Positions 12,131 through 25,261 of a stretch of 64,000 bases of DNA are shown here, one piece after another (the stretch's first letter is position 1; every line of letters begins with the position of its first letter). This DNA comes from Callipepla californica brunnescens. Lineage: Eukaryota; Chordata; Aves; Galliformes; Odontophoridae. The DNA lies in assembly GCA_023055505.1 (NCBI GenBank), contig JALIRH010000023.1, forward strand, positions 9,244,423-9,308,422, in the 5' to 3' direction. A program made the translations under genes and the position numbers. A model generated the notes under the pieces. That model was given only the letters and a program-made list of their open reading frames with translations, had not been told where the DNA came from and did no database searches.

Positions 12131-14230
12131 AACTTATGCTTCTGAGGATGCAATGCTCAGCTGGGAATCACTTGCAAGTGTCTAAGATCCAAGATTTCAT
12201 TCTGCTCTACACCAGTAAAATGAAGTCAGGTCTGCTTGAGAGCCAACTGCAGGAGATAAGGGGAAGAGAAACAGGAACATAAAGCAGTTTGAAAAACACA
12301 AGAAATTGAAGATGAGAGTGGAAATAGCCTTCAAACTCTTCCCTTTCTTCACCAGGGATCAGTCAGGTAGAAAAGAAAGTGAATTACTGCTGAAGACACT
12401 GCAAAGAGATTCTAAGCCCAGGGCAATACTGAAACAGGTTATGTGGGGAGGTGTTATAAAAGCCCTGCTAATGGAAACTCTTAAGAGTTAAAAGATTTGC
12501 TAGGGTGATTTCTGGCATGCCTGATTCTTCCTTGGACATTCATCTGCTCTAAAAAGTTAGCATATTACTAATATATATTTATGATCAAAATACAAAGAGC
12601 TCTTAACTCAGATTTGAGAATAAAGACAGAACGATATAATGCAGTCCTTCCCTATCCAGAGAGGAATGGATATGAAATCCTAGAGGGAATTTTAATGATG
12701 CAGAGAAAGCAACAAGATCAGATACATACATTTGTAACTTTTAATTCTTTTACATAAGTAAATATGTTTGATTTCCTTTAGACAAAAAGAAATTCAACTG
12801 AATAAATTAACATTGTGAACACAGTTTTAAAACTCATGAAGAATAGTACTTCTTTTAGTGTCTATCGAGGGGAATGAAATAAAGTCTAAAGGCAGAAGAA
12901 ATGACAAAATAAAATTCACTGCCAAATATTTCTGCATGTATTAACACAGTAATTCAAAATTTCTATACTCTTTGGACACAGTTCACAAAATCACATTAAA
13001 CAGGTTAAATAGGCTGGTAGTTTCATTTACATAATGTCTGACATTCACAAAGCTCTTCCAATTAGTTGATCACTTAAGGCTTCTTTCATTGTTAAATGGC
13101 TTCCTATAAAATTAGCAGTCTTAGTTATCAAGTATTAGCTAAGTATAATTCAATTAAAAAAGTAATGAAACCAAATTATCATATTAAATAAAAGACGATG
13201 AACATTTTTGCCAAGGTTGCAAGTTTTCATTCTCCAAATCTTGATCATATGTGACTGTCAGATTTGTTTTTTTTCTAATGTGGGCGACATTTTAGCAGTT
13301 TGAATCTTTCTGTAGGAAATGTTCTGCCCACTGCTACTGCAACTCAAAGCAGCCAAACAAAAGCGTAGCTGCCTGTTAAAGATGTTGTTTCTTAATGGCA
13401 ACCTGTGGTGTGAAGAGCTGGCACAAAAGCTTTCTGACACTGCTAGTTTCAGATACCAGAGAAGGTACTACTCGCTATGGAATGGAAGTCCATTTTGCTG
13501 TTGTAAATTGTCAGCATAGCATCTTACAGTTCAGATGCCAGTGCATCATTGTGGTTTGGAAGCTGCATGGATTCATACTGGGAATGAAACCAGCTCCCGT
13601 GTGACTTTAGGATCTGCTTCTACCACTCTTTTTAGTCCAAAAATGAGTTTAAATCATCTAAATAATGCTCACATTATCTATATACCTATTACTCTTGTGT
13701 CCACTGAGTTTTCAAAATGGTGGAGTATTTTAACATACCTAAAATGCACTCACTTTCAACACAATACTAGAACATGTCTCTGCAGACATTTTAATTAGAA
13801 ATTCAAATTATCTGTTTTTTTCTATTGGATATTTTTCTACCATAAAAGGCTATCGTTGGTGGTCATTTGTATTTTAAATAGACTACCACATGACAGTGTG
13901 AAAATGGGGAACAGTTGCACGAAGAAAATACTCTGAATGCTGAAGGTTCTAAATTAACTTTTTTGTCTCAAAAATGCCAGGACAATATTTAGCGGATTAA
14001 AATAATTTCTTTCTGTGCTCTGTTGCACACAATTTTAAACTACACTCAGCACAGATATAGGTTTCTGTATGAATTTCAAATGACCTTTTAAGACTTTAAG
14101 CTGTAGCTTATCGGTAGTATACCTGCTACAGCTTCTTTGCAAAGTTTTATACTTTTAAACATGTTTCATACACTTCTTTTTAACTTTTTGGCATTATTTT
14201 AAAGGAATAGTCTTACATATCTGTAAGTTT

Positions 14231-14242
14231 AAAAAAAAAAAA
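14231..14242. repeat. (A)12 tract and AAAAC units
   Basis: Twelve A followed by caaaacaaaaac. Simple low-complexity tract with no associated element. Confidence 0.9.
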
Positions 14243-16085
14243 CAAAACAAAAACTTCTATTCTGGAGAAAAACCCATAAGAAAGAAAATAAAAACAGATT
14301 CTGCTCTTCCATATGCAATTGCAACCACATTTTTTCTTTCAAAAATTAATTATTAAAATAAATGGCACGTAACACTGAGACGAGTTGGTATCTTTAGAGA
14401 TAAAATTGTGGTGCAGTGGAAAATGTTACATCTTCTGTTCCAGACTCACAAGAACCAGTGAGTCCAATAAATTTAATCCATAGGGGTCAATTCATCTTTA
14501 AAGATAACACTGATTACACAGAACTCTCTGTGTTGCTCTTGGTAATCCTGTTTAGTATCAGATTTGAGCATTTAAATATTTAAATACATATTTCTTTTTT
14601 AAAATTTTAGTGATTATACCTGAACTATGTCTACTAATTTGTCCAAGAAAATATTGAAAGAGATTATTTCCTAGACACAGTTGAAAAGAATAGAAAGGTA
14701 TTGATGGATGTGAGGGAGGTCAGGTGGGCGCTGCTCTGAGTCTCTTCAGCTATCTCCCTGGAGCTAGCTTAGGGATCTCAAATCTTCTACTACACTAGAT
14801 TGTCTGGGTGTGCTCTGTCTCTCTAGAGCTTTTTGTACATCTGTTACTGCACATGAAATAGAGAAAATTTTTAAAAAAGGCACCTTAGTGTAAAGGGGAG
14901 GAGCAAAGAAAAAGGAACCAGAAAGGAAACATTAGCACAGGTAAGGACAGAAGGATGCAGAGACAAGAAATACCAAACAGGAGACAGGGAACCAGGGCTG
15001 TGAAGTTATGGTAAATGAGAAAAATATAGTAAAGATCTAGGTAATAGAGGTTATCTAGAAATGGTCAAGAAGAGGGCCGCACTGAAATGGTATGGCCTGT
15101 ATCTCTCTCACTGTGTTAAAGACAGAGGAAATGCAGAACCTATCTCTCTCTGACTATTCACCTAGATTTTTCCTGCTTCGTGTTGCTAAAGAAGATGCTC
15201 TCACCATGGTTAACTGCTTGACTATGTCAAACTTGTTCTATACTCTGTATAAAGGGCCTCACATAATCAATAACTTTCTTCCAATTAATGATTCTGAAAG
15301 GGCTGGCACTTAATGACAGGTTGCAATTTGCTATTAGCTGTCCAACAATGCAAGACTGCTCAGTGATTTACACATATTTTTCAGAATATAAATGTATATA
15401 TTTTTAATGAAGACATGCCTCTAAGTAGCTATTCTGTATTCACTAGACATTGTCTGGAACAATAAGCTTCCATTCATGCACTTAAGCTTCTTTCTGAAGC
15501 ACTCCTGAAAAAACAATGAGGATGATTGCTGACAATCTCTGCAATCTTCACAGTCAGGGTCTCCATCTAGGAAGACTTTGAGATAGACTCTGGAATTATA
15601 TCACTAACAAGCCAGATGCAAAAATCTCCCACCTTTTATTATTTTCATGGGTGAGGGTGAGTATGCATATTAACTTTTGGGTATCTGTTTACAAAGAAGA
15701 GGTGCTTCAATGACATATGAAAGGTGAAAATTATTAACAATGAAAATAAATAAATAAAAGGAAAGAGCTAGAAACACTAAACATTCCTACTCTGGTTCTG
15801 GAAACCGTTATTTTGAGTTGTAGTGAGAAAAAAGCTGTCAAGGGCTGTGGGTACAGCACTGTGGGTAATCTGCATACTAATGAGTTGATTTGAGTTGAAA
15901 GTGATCGTGCAATGTAAGAGAAAGAATGATTCGTCTCTCCAAACACTGAGCTCATAACTGTTCATGGTTAACGAACTCATATATCCCATCTCACCTTAGC
16001 AAGTGATACGACAGTCGCAATACAGCTCCACAGTTCAGATTGTATGAAACCACATTTTTGTGAAGATGTAATAGTAGGTTTTGTG

Positions 16086-16123
16086 TGGAATAAAAAATAA
16101 ATCATGGAATAAAAAATAAATCA
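16086..16123. repeat. Perfect 19-bp tandem duplication
   Basis: The unit tggaataaaaaataaatca occurs twice back to back, 16086-16104 and 16105-16123, without a mismatch. This is a replication-slippage type duplication and probably recent. Confidence 0.95.
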
Positions 16124-16264
16124 CTTATTCAGTATCTGTATTATTTAGTAAGACAGACAAAAATGCAATGGAGTTTAGATTTTTATATCTCTAGTTTATT
16201 CCATAATCACTTTTTTCAAACATATAAAAATATTAGAATTCAAACCACATCCAGTGGGGAAATT

Positions 16265-16298
16265 AAAAAAAAAAAAAAAGAGAGAAAACAAAACAAAA
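16265..16298. repeat. (A)15 tract with AAAAC units
   Basis: Fifteen A at 16265-16279, then gagag and aaaacaaaacaaaacc. Low complexity. Confidence 0.9.
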
Positions 16299-16793
16299 CC
16301 AAAAAAGGAAGTGACATGTAATCATCTTATAGAAAACAGGAAGGATGTAAAAGCTGTAATATTCTTGTTTTCACCAAGAACATTCTAGTTAAATTGACTA
16401 CATCCAGAGCAGCTCACTAGTGCATGACTTTTCCACTACTTTTTTTATTTCCAAAAGACAAATTTAATGCCTTTATGTTGATTCCATCTATTTCACATAT
16501 TTAAGAAAAGAATGTGTTCATCAGCCATTTTAGTAATTGTGGGAAATTGCATAATCTATTTCTAAAAGCCAAAAAGCCAGACAAGATATTTCTGATCTTT
16601 AGGTTCTGGAAATAACATCAAGACATAAGACACTGAATTGCTTATAAGCAGAGAACATAATGATTGCAATAAATCTGTTCACGTTGAATAATTAATGTTA
16701 GTAGAGTTTATGAGGGCTTCCTTCCTCCCTTTTTCCTGATACATAGTTAAAGTTCTGCAAATGCACAGTAAAAGCAATGCAAAATAAAAATAA

Positions 16794-16809
16794 ATATATA
16801 TATATATAT
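16794..16809. repeat. (AT)8 microsatellite
   Basis: Eight uninterrupted AT dinucleotides. Confidence 0.95.
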
Positions 16810-16905
16810 TTAAATGAAAATAAGAATAAAGTCTACTCTTCTATATTTTATCATAGTCAGTTCACATCCAATAAAAGGATAATGAGAAATCTTACCTTTT
16901 CTTCT

Positions 16906-16951
16906 GTTTTTTTTTTTGTTTTTTTTTTGGGGGGGGTGGGGGTTGGGAGGG
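16906..16951 (+). repeat. Poly-T followed by G-run cluster (possible G-quadruplex)
   Basis: A T tract (16907-16928, with a single G at 16918) passes directly into four G runs: 8 G at 16929-16936, 5 G at 16938-16942, 3 G at 16945-16947 and 3 G at 16949-16951. The spacers are 1, 2 and 1 bases. This satisfies the usual pattern for intramolecular G-quadruplex formation on the plus strand. No gene is adjacent. Confidence 0.85.
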
Positions 16952-17476
16952 CATATTTTTCTGGCTTGCTGAAACAAGGAATTGTTGCTTTTCTTTGGCA
17001 CCGGACGGAATTTCTGTCATAAAATCTATGGACTCTTTTTTTATTTTATTTACTCCCTTAGTCAAGATTTCATTATCAAGTTTTTGTTCTCATTTGAATT
17101 TCATAAGTCAGAGTCTCCTGTCTTTTATATTTTGCATGCTTCCCCCGTGTCTACTAATTAGCTGTCTTTCCTTTCTTTCTTTTTTGGAATTACATATGGT
17201 ATTCTGTTTTAATTTCCATGTAAAATTTGTGTTGTCTAGAGCATGATTCAGTTATTTCAGAACAATAGCAAGGTTCTAAAGATTAAATGAAATTAATTTT
17301 AAGCAAATTCACAGGATTAATTAATTCAAAGAAATTATGGACTGAAACAATCTCATTCACACTGTCTGATGAGTTCCCACATTTTTGTAAGATCAAAAGA
17401 AAATGCTTTGAATTTTGTGGAATGTTTTTAGGAACTATCCTCAGTATATCACTTCGCTGAAGGTCAGATAGTCATT

Positions 17477-17510
17477 TATCACCTGTTTGGTGTTATCACC
17501 TGTTTGGTGT
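17477..17510. repeat. Perfect 17-bp tandem duplication
   Basis: tatcacctgtttggtgt occurs twice in direct succession, 17477-17493 and 17494-17510. The unit also carries a short inverted core, cacc / ggtg. Confidence 0.95.
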
Positions 17511-19700
17511 TCACCATACCTGCTCATCAGGTTTCTGTTATAACTCGAGATATAAAGCTTTTTTCAGAAGTATGACTATGAAGTGTTACTACAAGATGTC
17601 TTAACAACACATTCTTATAGCATCTGGTCTGGGAACACAGGTCCCTCATCACTTCTGTGTATGACATATCTAACAAATGTCATATTTTATTTTTTTATTT
17701 TATTTACAGTGAGAAAAGTTTCTTCCCTTTCTCTATATTTCAGTTTCTATTGTAGCACAACTTTGTTCTTATTCACAACCTTCCATTTTAGACCTCTGAA
17801 TAGTCTTTGCTCTTCTCTAAAGGTTATAACTGTTCTCATTTTCTAGAGACCAGGGAAAAAAGACTCCAAATTCTTATTTCGTAGTAGTTATTTTCCAATT
17901 TGTACCTAAAGGAGAGAATATCTCCTTGGGAGAAGTCAACAGCCATCAAGTACTGTAGTCAGCAGTGCTTTTTCTATTATAGAAGTGAGAAAAGAGGTTT
18001 AGAGTTTTTCCAAAGTAGAAATATAGCAACATGTAAAAAAGAAAAGCATGTATAGCATTTAAAGAGAACTTGAGAAGGTTATACTCTTCATTTCAGACAG
18101 GCTATCTAGATGCAAGCCATTATAAACAGACAAAGAGAAGCTTTATGGCAGTCCAGTTTATATAAGGAGTGTTTAAATTTACACAAAACCAATCTTACCC
18201 AAGTCTTGAAAATTAAATTATTATTAAAATCTGGAAACATCATGAAAAATGTGAAAAGAAAATCATACAGTCATACACAACAAAATAAAACATCTCACTA
18301 ATTAAAAAGGATGTTAAATACATACTATGTCTTCTAAGTTTGTGATATAAACCATGTCCTTTTGTGGTTGATTTTTAGTAGAGCAACTTCTTGTATCTTT
18401 TAGAATTAACTGTAAACTGAAAATGTCTCTCAAAAATTTGAAGGAGATAACAAGTAGAAGAGTCTGGCTGTGAGTACAGATTAATCTCTTTATGCTAATA
18501 CTTTGCATTATCAAGAGAGTTAGGTTAAACATTGCTTTTTTTATTTTAAAATCTCTGTGAATAATGAATGTTTCAGGCCTAATTCTTTTAAGGACAAGTC
18601 AAAACTTTTAAAATTTTAAAAATAAGATGAAACTATGGATCTTGTGTGTGTGTGCCTATAAAAATGCTACTAAATATCGCATTTCACTTTCATTCTTGAA
18701 TTTATTTTGAGTTTTATAGATAATCTTAGAAATGAAAAAATTTAAAAACCCCGTTGATAAGAAGATATCTCTAACAGATAAAAAAACAGAAGGACAAATA
18801 ATTTAAAAAATAGACCCTATATTTTTGTGCCTAGAAAACATAAAGTAAAGCAGTTTTCAAAAGTGTAATTGTTCTATTGCCCACAGTCACAAAGGAGTTC
18901 ATCACAAAGTAAAAAATAATAACTGTATGAATGCTCTGCAATTCATCTAATTTTAACACATCCTCACAGACACATTTGTTCTTCCATTCTGTAGCTTTGC
19001 AATAGTAACAATTATTTTGGAGTCATTTCCAACCAACTTTACAGTTTCCTAGGAGAAATCTCCCCATGTAAGCATCAAGAACTGTTTGTCTTTGCCATAG
19101 GATTTCTTTTGAAATATAATGAATATGATCTTTGTATTTTATCTGTTTACAACTGTGCTTTTTCGCTGAAGTGAAAAATCGGAAGTGATGACAACAGATC
19201 TCTTTGATCCTCTGTACTGTAGCTCTTATGCAAACCACTGGAATATACTTATATTTTATCTCTCACTTTATGTTCTCTTTAAAATAAACCAACCATATAT
19301 TTTCAATCTCTCTTCAGAAAAGATGTTTTGAGTTTTGAGTCATTCCAGTCTTCTTCTGAACAGCTTGTTCTATTCTGCTACATCCCTTCAGAGTTGGAAT
19401 AATAAGAACAATATTCCAGAGGAGAAAATCTCAATGATTCATGTTGTGACATTAAATTTTCTGCTGTTATTCCCACCCTATTCCTTATGCATCATTACAT
19501 TTTGTTTATTTGTTTTTACTGCAACTGTACATTGCCCAGATAATGGTGCCAATCTTTTTTCATTTCCATTGGTTCCAAATTTCTTTCAAAATATCATACT
19601 CAACTTATGATTCCCTCTTTATATTCCTTCAGAAAGTGTGTACATCTAATTCTTTTATTTTTTATGTTGATGCTCTTTTTTACTCCCTACAGAAATATAT

Positions 19701-19722
19701 ATGGAATATATAAATATTCCAT
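19701..19722. repeat. Perfect 9-bp inverted repeat in A+T-rich DNA
   Basis: atggaatat, loop ataa, atattccat. It lies within a strongly A+T-rich segment (19690-19760) where short palindromes arise easily by chance. No role is assigned. Confidence 0.8.
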
Positions 19723-20542
19723 TATAAATATATAAAGAATATGATTATATATAATTCTTTGGTAGAAATGAGTGTTTCTTTACATTATTGTTTTCTAATT
19801 ACTTGCATTGAAAGAAACTGAAAAATAATCTATAGTTTTTGGTATTATTTTGTGGATTAATATTTTGAGATACATCTTTTTTAATTTACTTTGCATCTCA
19901 TTGCACATAGATGTCAAATAGTTAAGATCATACTTTGCCAGTAGTGCCTTTTAAAAGACATGTAGCCACATGCTTATGGACCATTTGTCTGCCTAATACA
20001 CAGAAGTAAAAGCTTTCCCACACAAGTCACAGGTGGGTGGAGAATGAATATTACTGTTTAGTTAATTATTTTCTTTTTACTTCAACATGGAGTTCAGAAA
20101 TTAAAAAAATAGCTATTCTTTAGCTAACGTGCCATAACAGAAATCCATCTAGTCCATGTGTTAGCTACTCTTGTTATTCAGATGTTCAAATTATTTCTCT
20201 TGTCCCAGCTAGATGAATTAGACTGCAGTTATGAAACAATCAGATATGATCGTCACTTCCATTTTAGCATGCAATGTAGAGAACAGAGCAGAAGTGGCAC
20301 TTTCCCACTCTAAAAAGTATTATTCAGCTCCCTCAGCACTTTTAAGGGAATATTACCCCATTAAAGCACCGATAAAACCTTACTTATCATGTATTTATTG
20401 AGAATTTCAGATACAAAGAGCTGAATTCATATAAAAGAAAAAGAAGAAAGTATGCTGATACATAACAGTGGCCTATTTCCAAATACTTGCTTCTTTTATA
20501 TAGAACAATAGACATACACAAAAAACTGTGCAATCCTAGTTG

Positions 20543-20554
20543 TTTTTTTTTTTT
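20543..20554. repeat. (T)12 tract
   Basis: Twelve T, isolated. Confidence 0.9.
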
Positions 20555-21307
20555 GCCTTTCCCTTCCTCTTTAGCCAAATCTCCCTTCTGAGCTCTTTGT
20601 CTGACACTGGAGCTAAAGACCTGCTCCTTTGCACATCTCTTTCTCACCACCCTAAACTGTTAACAAGTTGTATCATATTTGTTTGATTGTGAAACTAAAT
20701 TAAATTAAAGAACAGTTCATATGTGAAGTCACTGAAGCATACTGATGCCTCAGTCTTAGTTCTGTTGTCCTGTTGGCAGCATCTCAATAAACATGCAGTA
20801 AAAGACCTTACATCTTACTACTTGCAGTAGAGAGGTGCCTGACATTACTATTGCTGTAACCATCCACAGAACATCCCATTTTACAGCTAAGAGATGCCAA
20901 AACCACTGAAGATTTTGGCAAACCTATGTAGCATTTTGCATATTTGCACTATGTTCATCACAGTGACAGCTGCTCAGACAGATTTCTCAGTCTTTTGTGA
21001 CACTAGTGCCCCCACATTTCTGTTCTTGGCAATTCTTTCAAGAGTAAAAAATACCAGCTGTTACTTCTGGCCACCAGAGCAGCAACAGCCTTCTTTTCTC
21101 ATTTCCTCCAAATAAATAACTGAGGTGGACAACTAAATCTAGTCTGAGGAATGGCTTCCATTTCTAAATCAGGCAGATAAAGTGGTATTGACTCAATGGA
21201 ACACTGTGAGTCTTCAGTGCAAACAACAACATAGATTATAAGGATGAAAATGCTCGTGGTTGGGTGGATTATTTTTGGTTTAACAAAGTACTTTTTACAT
21301 GTGTTTG

Positions 21308-21348
21308 GGTTTTTTTTTTTGTTTATTTGTTTTTGTTTTTGTTTTTTA
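21308..21348. repeat. T-rich (TTTTTG)-like tract
   Basis: A T run followed by irregular gtttatttg and tttttg units. It makes a long but meaningless Phe/Leu-rich reading frame across 21244-21726. Confidence 0.85.
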
Positions 21349-22289
21349 AGTCTCCTATCCCCTCTATACCTACTTTCTGTAGAAGAGCTAGGAATTTGTT
21401 TATACATGATAATCCAAAAGTATCCTTTGAAATACCAAGCCAAACAGTTTCAAAACACTGCAACAATCTGTATCCTCTCTAGTTCATGTATCATAAACTA
21501 TGTACATGCTACACGTATGTATTTTCCCCAGTTTTGTTTTCAGGTTACAGATTTGGTCTATGCACATTCATCAGCACATTGCCCTAAGTATACTGTAAAA
21601 TCTAAGCTGTTCAGTCACAACATTGACATGGATGAAGTTAAAAGACTTAGTATTCAAATATCCTTACACATAGCTGACACCAAAAACAATGGACATCATC
21701 TTTCTGCTTCTGCTCCAGGAGAGTAAAGAGAAGTCATCATAGCTGCCTTCACTCTGTGTCAGTAGAGATATCAATCTAACAGGGGACTGCTGTAAACCAC
21801 CCAGTAAATAATGCTTTCTTTGACTTCCTATTGTAGCAATACAGCTCTTTCTTGTGAGTTGTCATTCTCGGCACATTTGGACAGTATTTTGCACAGTATG
21901 ATCCTAACTTGGCTGCTAATTATATACTACAGTAACTATTGTACATATATTTTAATATTTTTTTTAGTGAGTATTTATGATTGTACTGACACCTTTCATA
22001 GAAAAGATTGTTAAGTCAACAATCATACGGATTCAGATGATAGGATAAACAGAAGACATTACTTTTGGTAATATGTTCAGAAGAAACCTGAGGAGGCAGG
22101 GGAACAGGCAAAAAAGTGAATACTTTGCTCAGAAGCATTAGCTACTGACAGTAATTAAAAAGTCAGGCAATCAAACTGCAAAAATCAGCAGAGCCCCTAC
22201 ATATGTCACAGCAGGTACAAGCTGTGTGGCTTACGAAGAGTACAAGGGTGAGCTTCTAATTTTAGATGTTCTGTTATTCTTGTAACTCC

Positions 22290-22308
22290 AGAGAGAGAGA
22301 GAGAGAGA
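22290..22308. repeat. (AG)9 microsatellite
   Basis: Nine uninterrupted AG dinucleotides, flanked by unique sequence. Confidence 0.95.
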
Positions 22309-22630
22309 CTGAAAATCTTCTTTTGCAAGCAAACTGAGTAGCATGTTTTCTTCACCTTGGAGCTCTGCAGTTCTTCTGGGATTAGAAACTGGCCCTGAAA
22401 ATAGAATGTATCAGAAGTCTGAGTCACTATAACCCCTTCATGCATGAATAAACAGTACTTGTCCACTCTCTTCACCTTTTTCTTCACAGCAATGTGACAA
22501 TGAATATTTGAGGATTTCAATGGGCATCATTTTACCCTGCTAAAGTTGCGCTGATATTAAAATGAATATTCAAATTGCTGCTCTTTGCAAAAGTTGTTTA
22601 TGGTAGTGGCACGTTTTACCTTGAAGGTGG

Positions 22631-22675
22631 TTTTGTTTGTTTGTTTCTATCTGTTTGTTTTTGTTTTTTTTTTTA
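22631..22675. repeat. (TTTG)n and poly-T tract
   Basis: Three to four TTTG units, a short interruption, a second gtttgttttt block and a T run. Possibly the reverse complement of an old A-rich tail, but no element is attached. Confidence 0.85.
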
Positions 22676-22896
22676 ATTTTCTTTCTGTATTAGTTGTCCT
22701 CCAAATACATTTCACGCAGACAGAATTTTGGGTTGCATGTGGATAATCTTATGCTGTTACACTGAAGGTAATAGAAAGATGAGTATACTTGTTTGAGTAT
22801 ACACAGTGAAGCTACATATATTCAGTATTTCTGTAGCACTTTTTTAAGTTTCCTGCTATATCACAGGATATTATAACCTTCATTTCTGCTTACTAC

Positions 22897-22914
22897 AAAA
22901 AAAAAAAAAAAAAA
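22897..22914. repeat. (A)18 tract
   Basis: Eighteen A. No retrotransposed sequence was recognised upstream of it. Confidence 0.9.
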
Positions 22915-25218
22915 GCAACACTAACCGTTCCGTACCTACAATCCAGTACGTACCAAAACATTGTGAGGTGCAGCTATCTAAAAGACTTCAATAGTTTTTC
23001 CAGCCACTGGTATTTAGGGATGGTTTTATACCATTTCTGAGACAGTTGCAGATAGTTATACAGCCACAATTTTTACTTTAATTTATGGAAATAAAAAAAA
23101 ATCTACCTTAGGTCATATACAACATGTCTTGCATAATGCTACTGTTGTGAAATCAGTATTTAAAATATAAATTTTAGAAATAAGTACAATCTGTTTTTAT
23201 GGATTCCAAATGTGCACTTCGTTTTAATTTTTTATATCAAACACGAGATACATGATGATACATGAAAAGGCCTTTTCTCTGAAGAGCTGAAATCCTTATC
23301 CAGAGGTATTAATTGCAAACTTTGACAAAGTTGCAGGGTTTCATCTTATTTATCTTGATGTGCAAGCTAAGAGCCATCAGAAGTACACTGTGAATAAAGT
23401 CTTCCATCAATGCAACTGGAATCAGGAGACTGAATTGCAGAGAAAACAGCAGATCCTGAGGATAATATCCTTTACCAACTGAGTAGGTGATGTGGTTAGT
23501 ATTCAGTAAGCCTGGATACCTGAAAATAAAAGAAGGAAAGAGAAGGATAATTAGTAGCTGGATTGGTGGGTTCAAGAAATTTCTAGTGAGTCTTAGTAAA
23601 ATGTACAGCTAAGAAGACAGAAAGTCCAGTAGACACCTGGAAAAACAGTTTGAGAAGTTTAATTCCTGCTTTCCATGAAATCATTGCAGGTCTTTTACAA
23701 GATACTGATAACATTTTCACATACTTAATAATTCATATGTCAGTATTTTGAGCTAACTTTCTGACAGTCAAGGAATTCTCTGAGATGGGAAAAGAATTGA
23801 ATTGAACTACGTAGGCCATTAAATGTCCTTGATTGCTAGACCTTGGGTGCAGTTACCTTAGGAAGAAATTAGAAATTTAAAGCTATGAGATACAAATTTG
23901 ATTTGCCATAACATCAGGGAGACCACAAGGACTGACAGACACAAGTGCCACAATGTATATATTCCTGTAGATATCTATATCACATTAGGATGCAAGGCAG
24001 ATTCCTAAAAATGGACTGAAATGTTTAATACTCCACAAAGAGTCTACCAAAATGCCCAAAGTGCACCACGGTGTGAGTGAGAAGAGCTTCTTTTTCATAT
24101 TAATTTTAGAACTTTCTGGCTTCTCACTTGAAGTCCTGTCTGATCTTGATTTAAATTTGCTTCTTATTTGGATCAGGATTCCCAGTTTGCCTTGAGTCGA
24201 GGGCCAGAAATTTGCATAGACTGTTACAGCTGCTGTAGTGACCCAGATTCTGATATAACATAGTGATTATGAGTTAAGGAATGCAAACTTAAGCTGAATT
24301 TAAACAGTGAACCAGAAGAGACTGCCTAAACAAAAGTACTCGCCCAAGAAAAATTGAGAGTGGATTAGAGAATAAAAGGAAAAAAGATTTAATAAATGCT
24401 TCAGAGATGTAATAACATATGTATACATTAGAATATCCATCTTTCTCATTTTATTACATAATCTTTGGACTTATTTTCACAAATTTCAAATGTCATAATT
24501 TACAACTCTTTAGCCTTAGCTTTTTTTGCATCTCTTGCTGGAACAGTTTAATGCTCAGTCTTTACATCATTTCTAAAGGTAAAAATTTGTATGTTTCTTA
24601 CAGTGTAAAATGCAAGCTTTACAAACAGATCAGGACAAATATCTGGCAAAAGAAATCTTAAAATACTTTGATATGAGGAACTTACACACTTGAAAGAATA
24701 ACATTTCTTCCTAGGAAGAGCACATCAAAGAGTCATTTGACTATTTTTAAAAAATGTAATGCTATTTTAAAATTTATTCTAGTTATGTGTATATTATATT
24801 ATTATATTACTATACATGTTAAGGTGTAAACTTCAAATGCTGTGTTTTGGTTTTGGTTTTGGAGAAGAAAAAACCTTTCTGTTGTTTTCATTCACCAAAA
24901 ATACCTTCGAGAACATAAGAAATCTCTGAGGTTCCTGTAGTGATTAATTTTCTGACTATCTAGGAGGACTTAATGTTCCGGCAATGTAGTTCTTCAAAAG
25001 ATCCAAGAAATACCCTGCATGTATGTACAAAGAATCATATAGTAAATATTTGAATACATAAATAGCTTTTAAATGTCTACAATGTACTCTTGAGCTTTCC
25101 TGTATGTTTTGACTCTAAAAAAAGCATAATAAAAGGAGTTATTTGGTCACATCTTCCTGACGTAATGTACAAATTATTCCTTAGTTTTCAAATTGGACAA
25201 TGACCTTGAAATGGCTGA

Positions 25219-25261
25219 GTTTGTTGTTGTTGTTGTTTCTGTTGTAGGTTTGTTGTTGTTC
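25219..25261. repeat. (TTG)n microsatellite, interrupted
   Basis: Five TTG units, a short tctgttgtagg interruption, and a further three to four TTG units. Confidence 0.9.

Noticed and set aside
21244..21726. 160-codon plus-strand ORF with a hydrophobic N-terminus
   Set aside because: The apparent membrane segment comes from a T-rich low-complexity tract (21308-21348). An overlapping ORF exists in another frame, and nothing in the rest resembles a known protein.
22897..22914. Poly-A tail of a processed pseudogene
   Set aside because: No coding-like or spliced sequence lies upstream, and no target-site duplication was seen.
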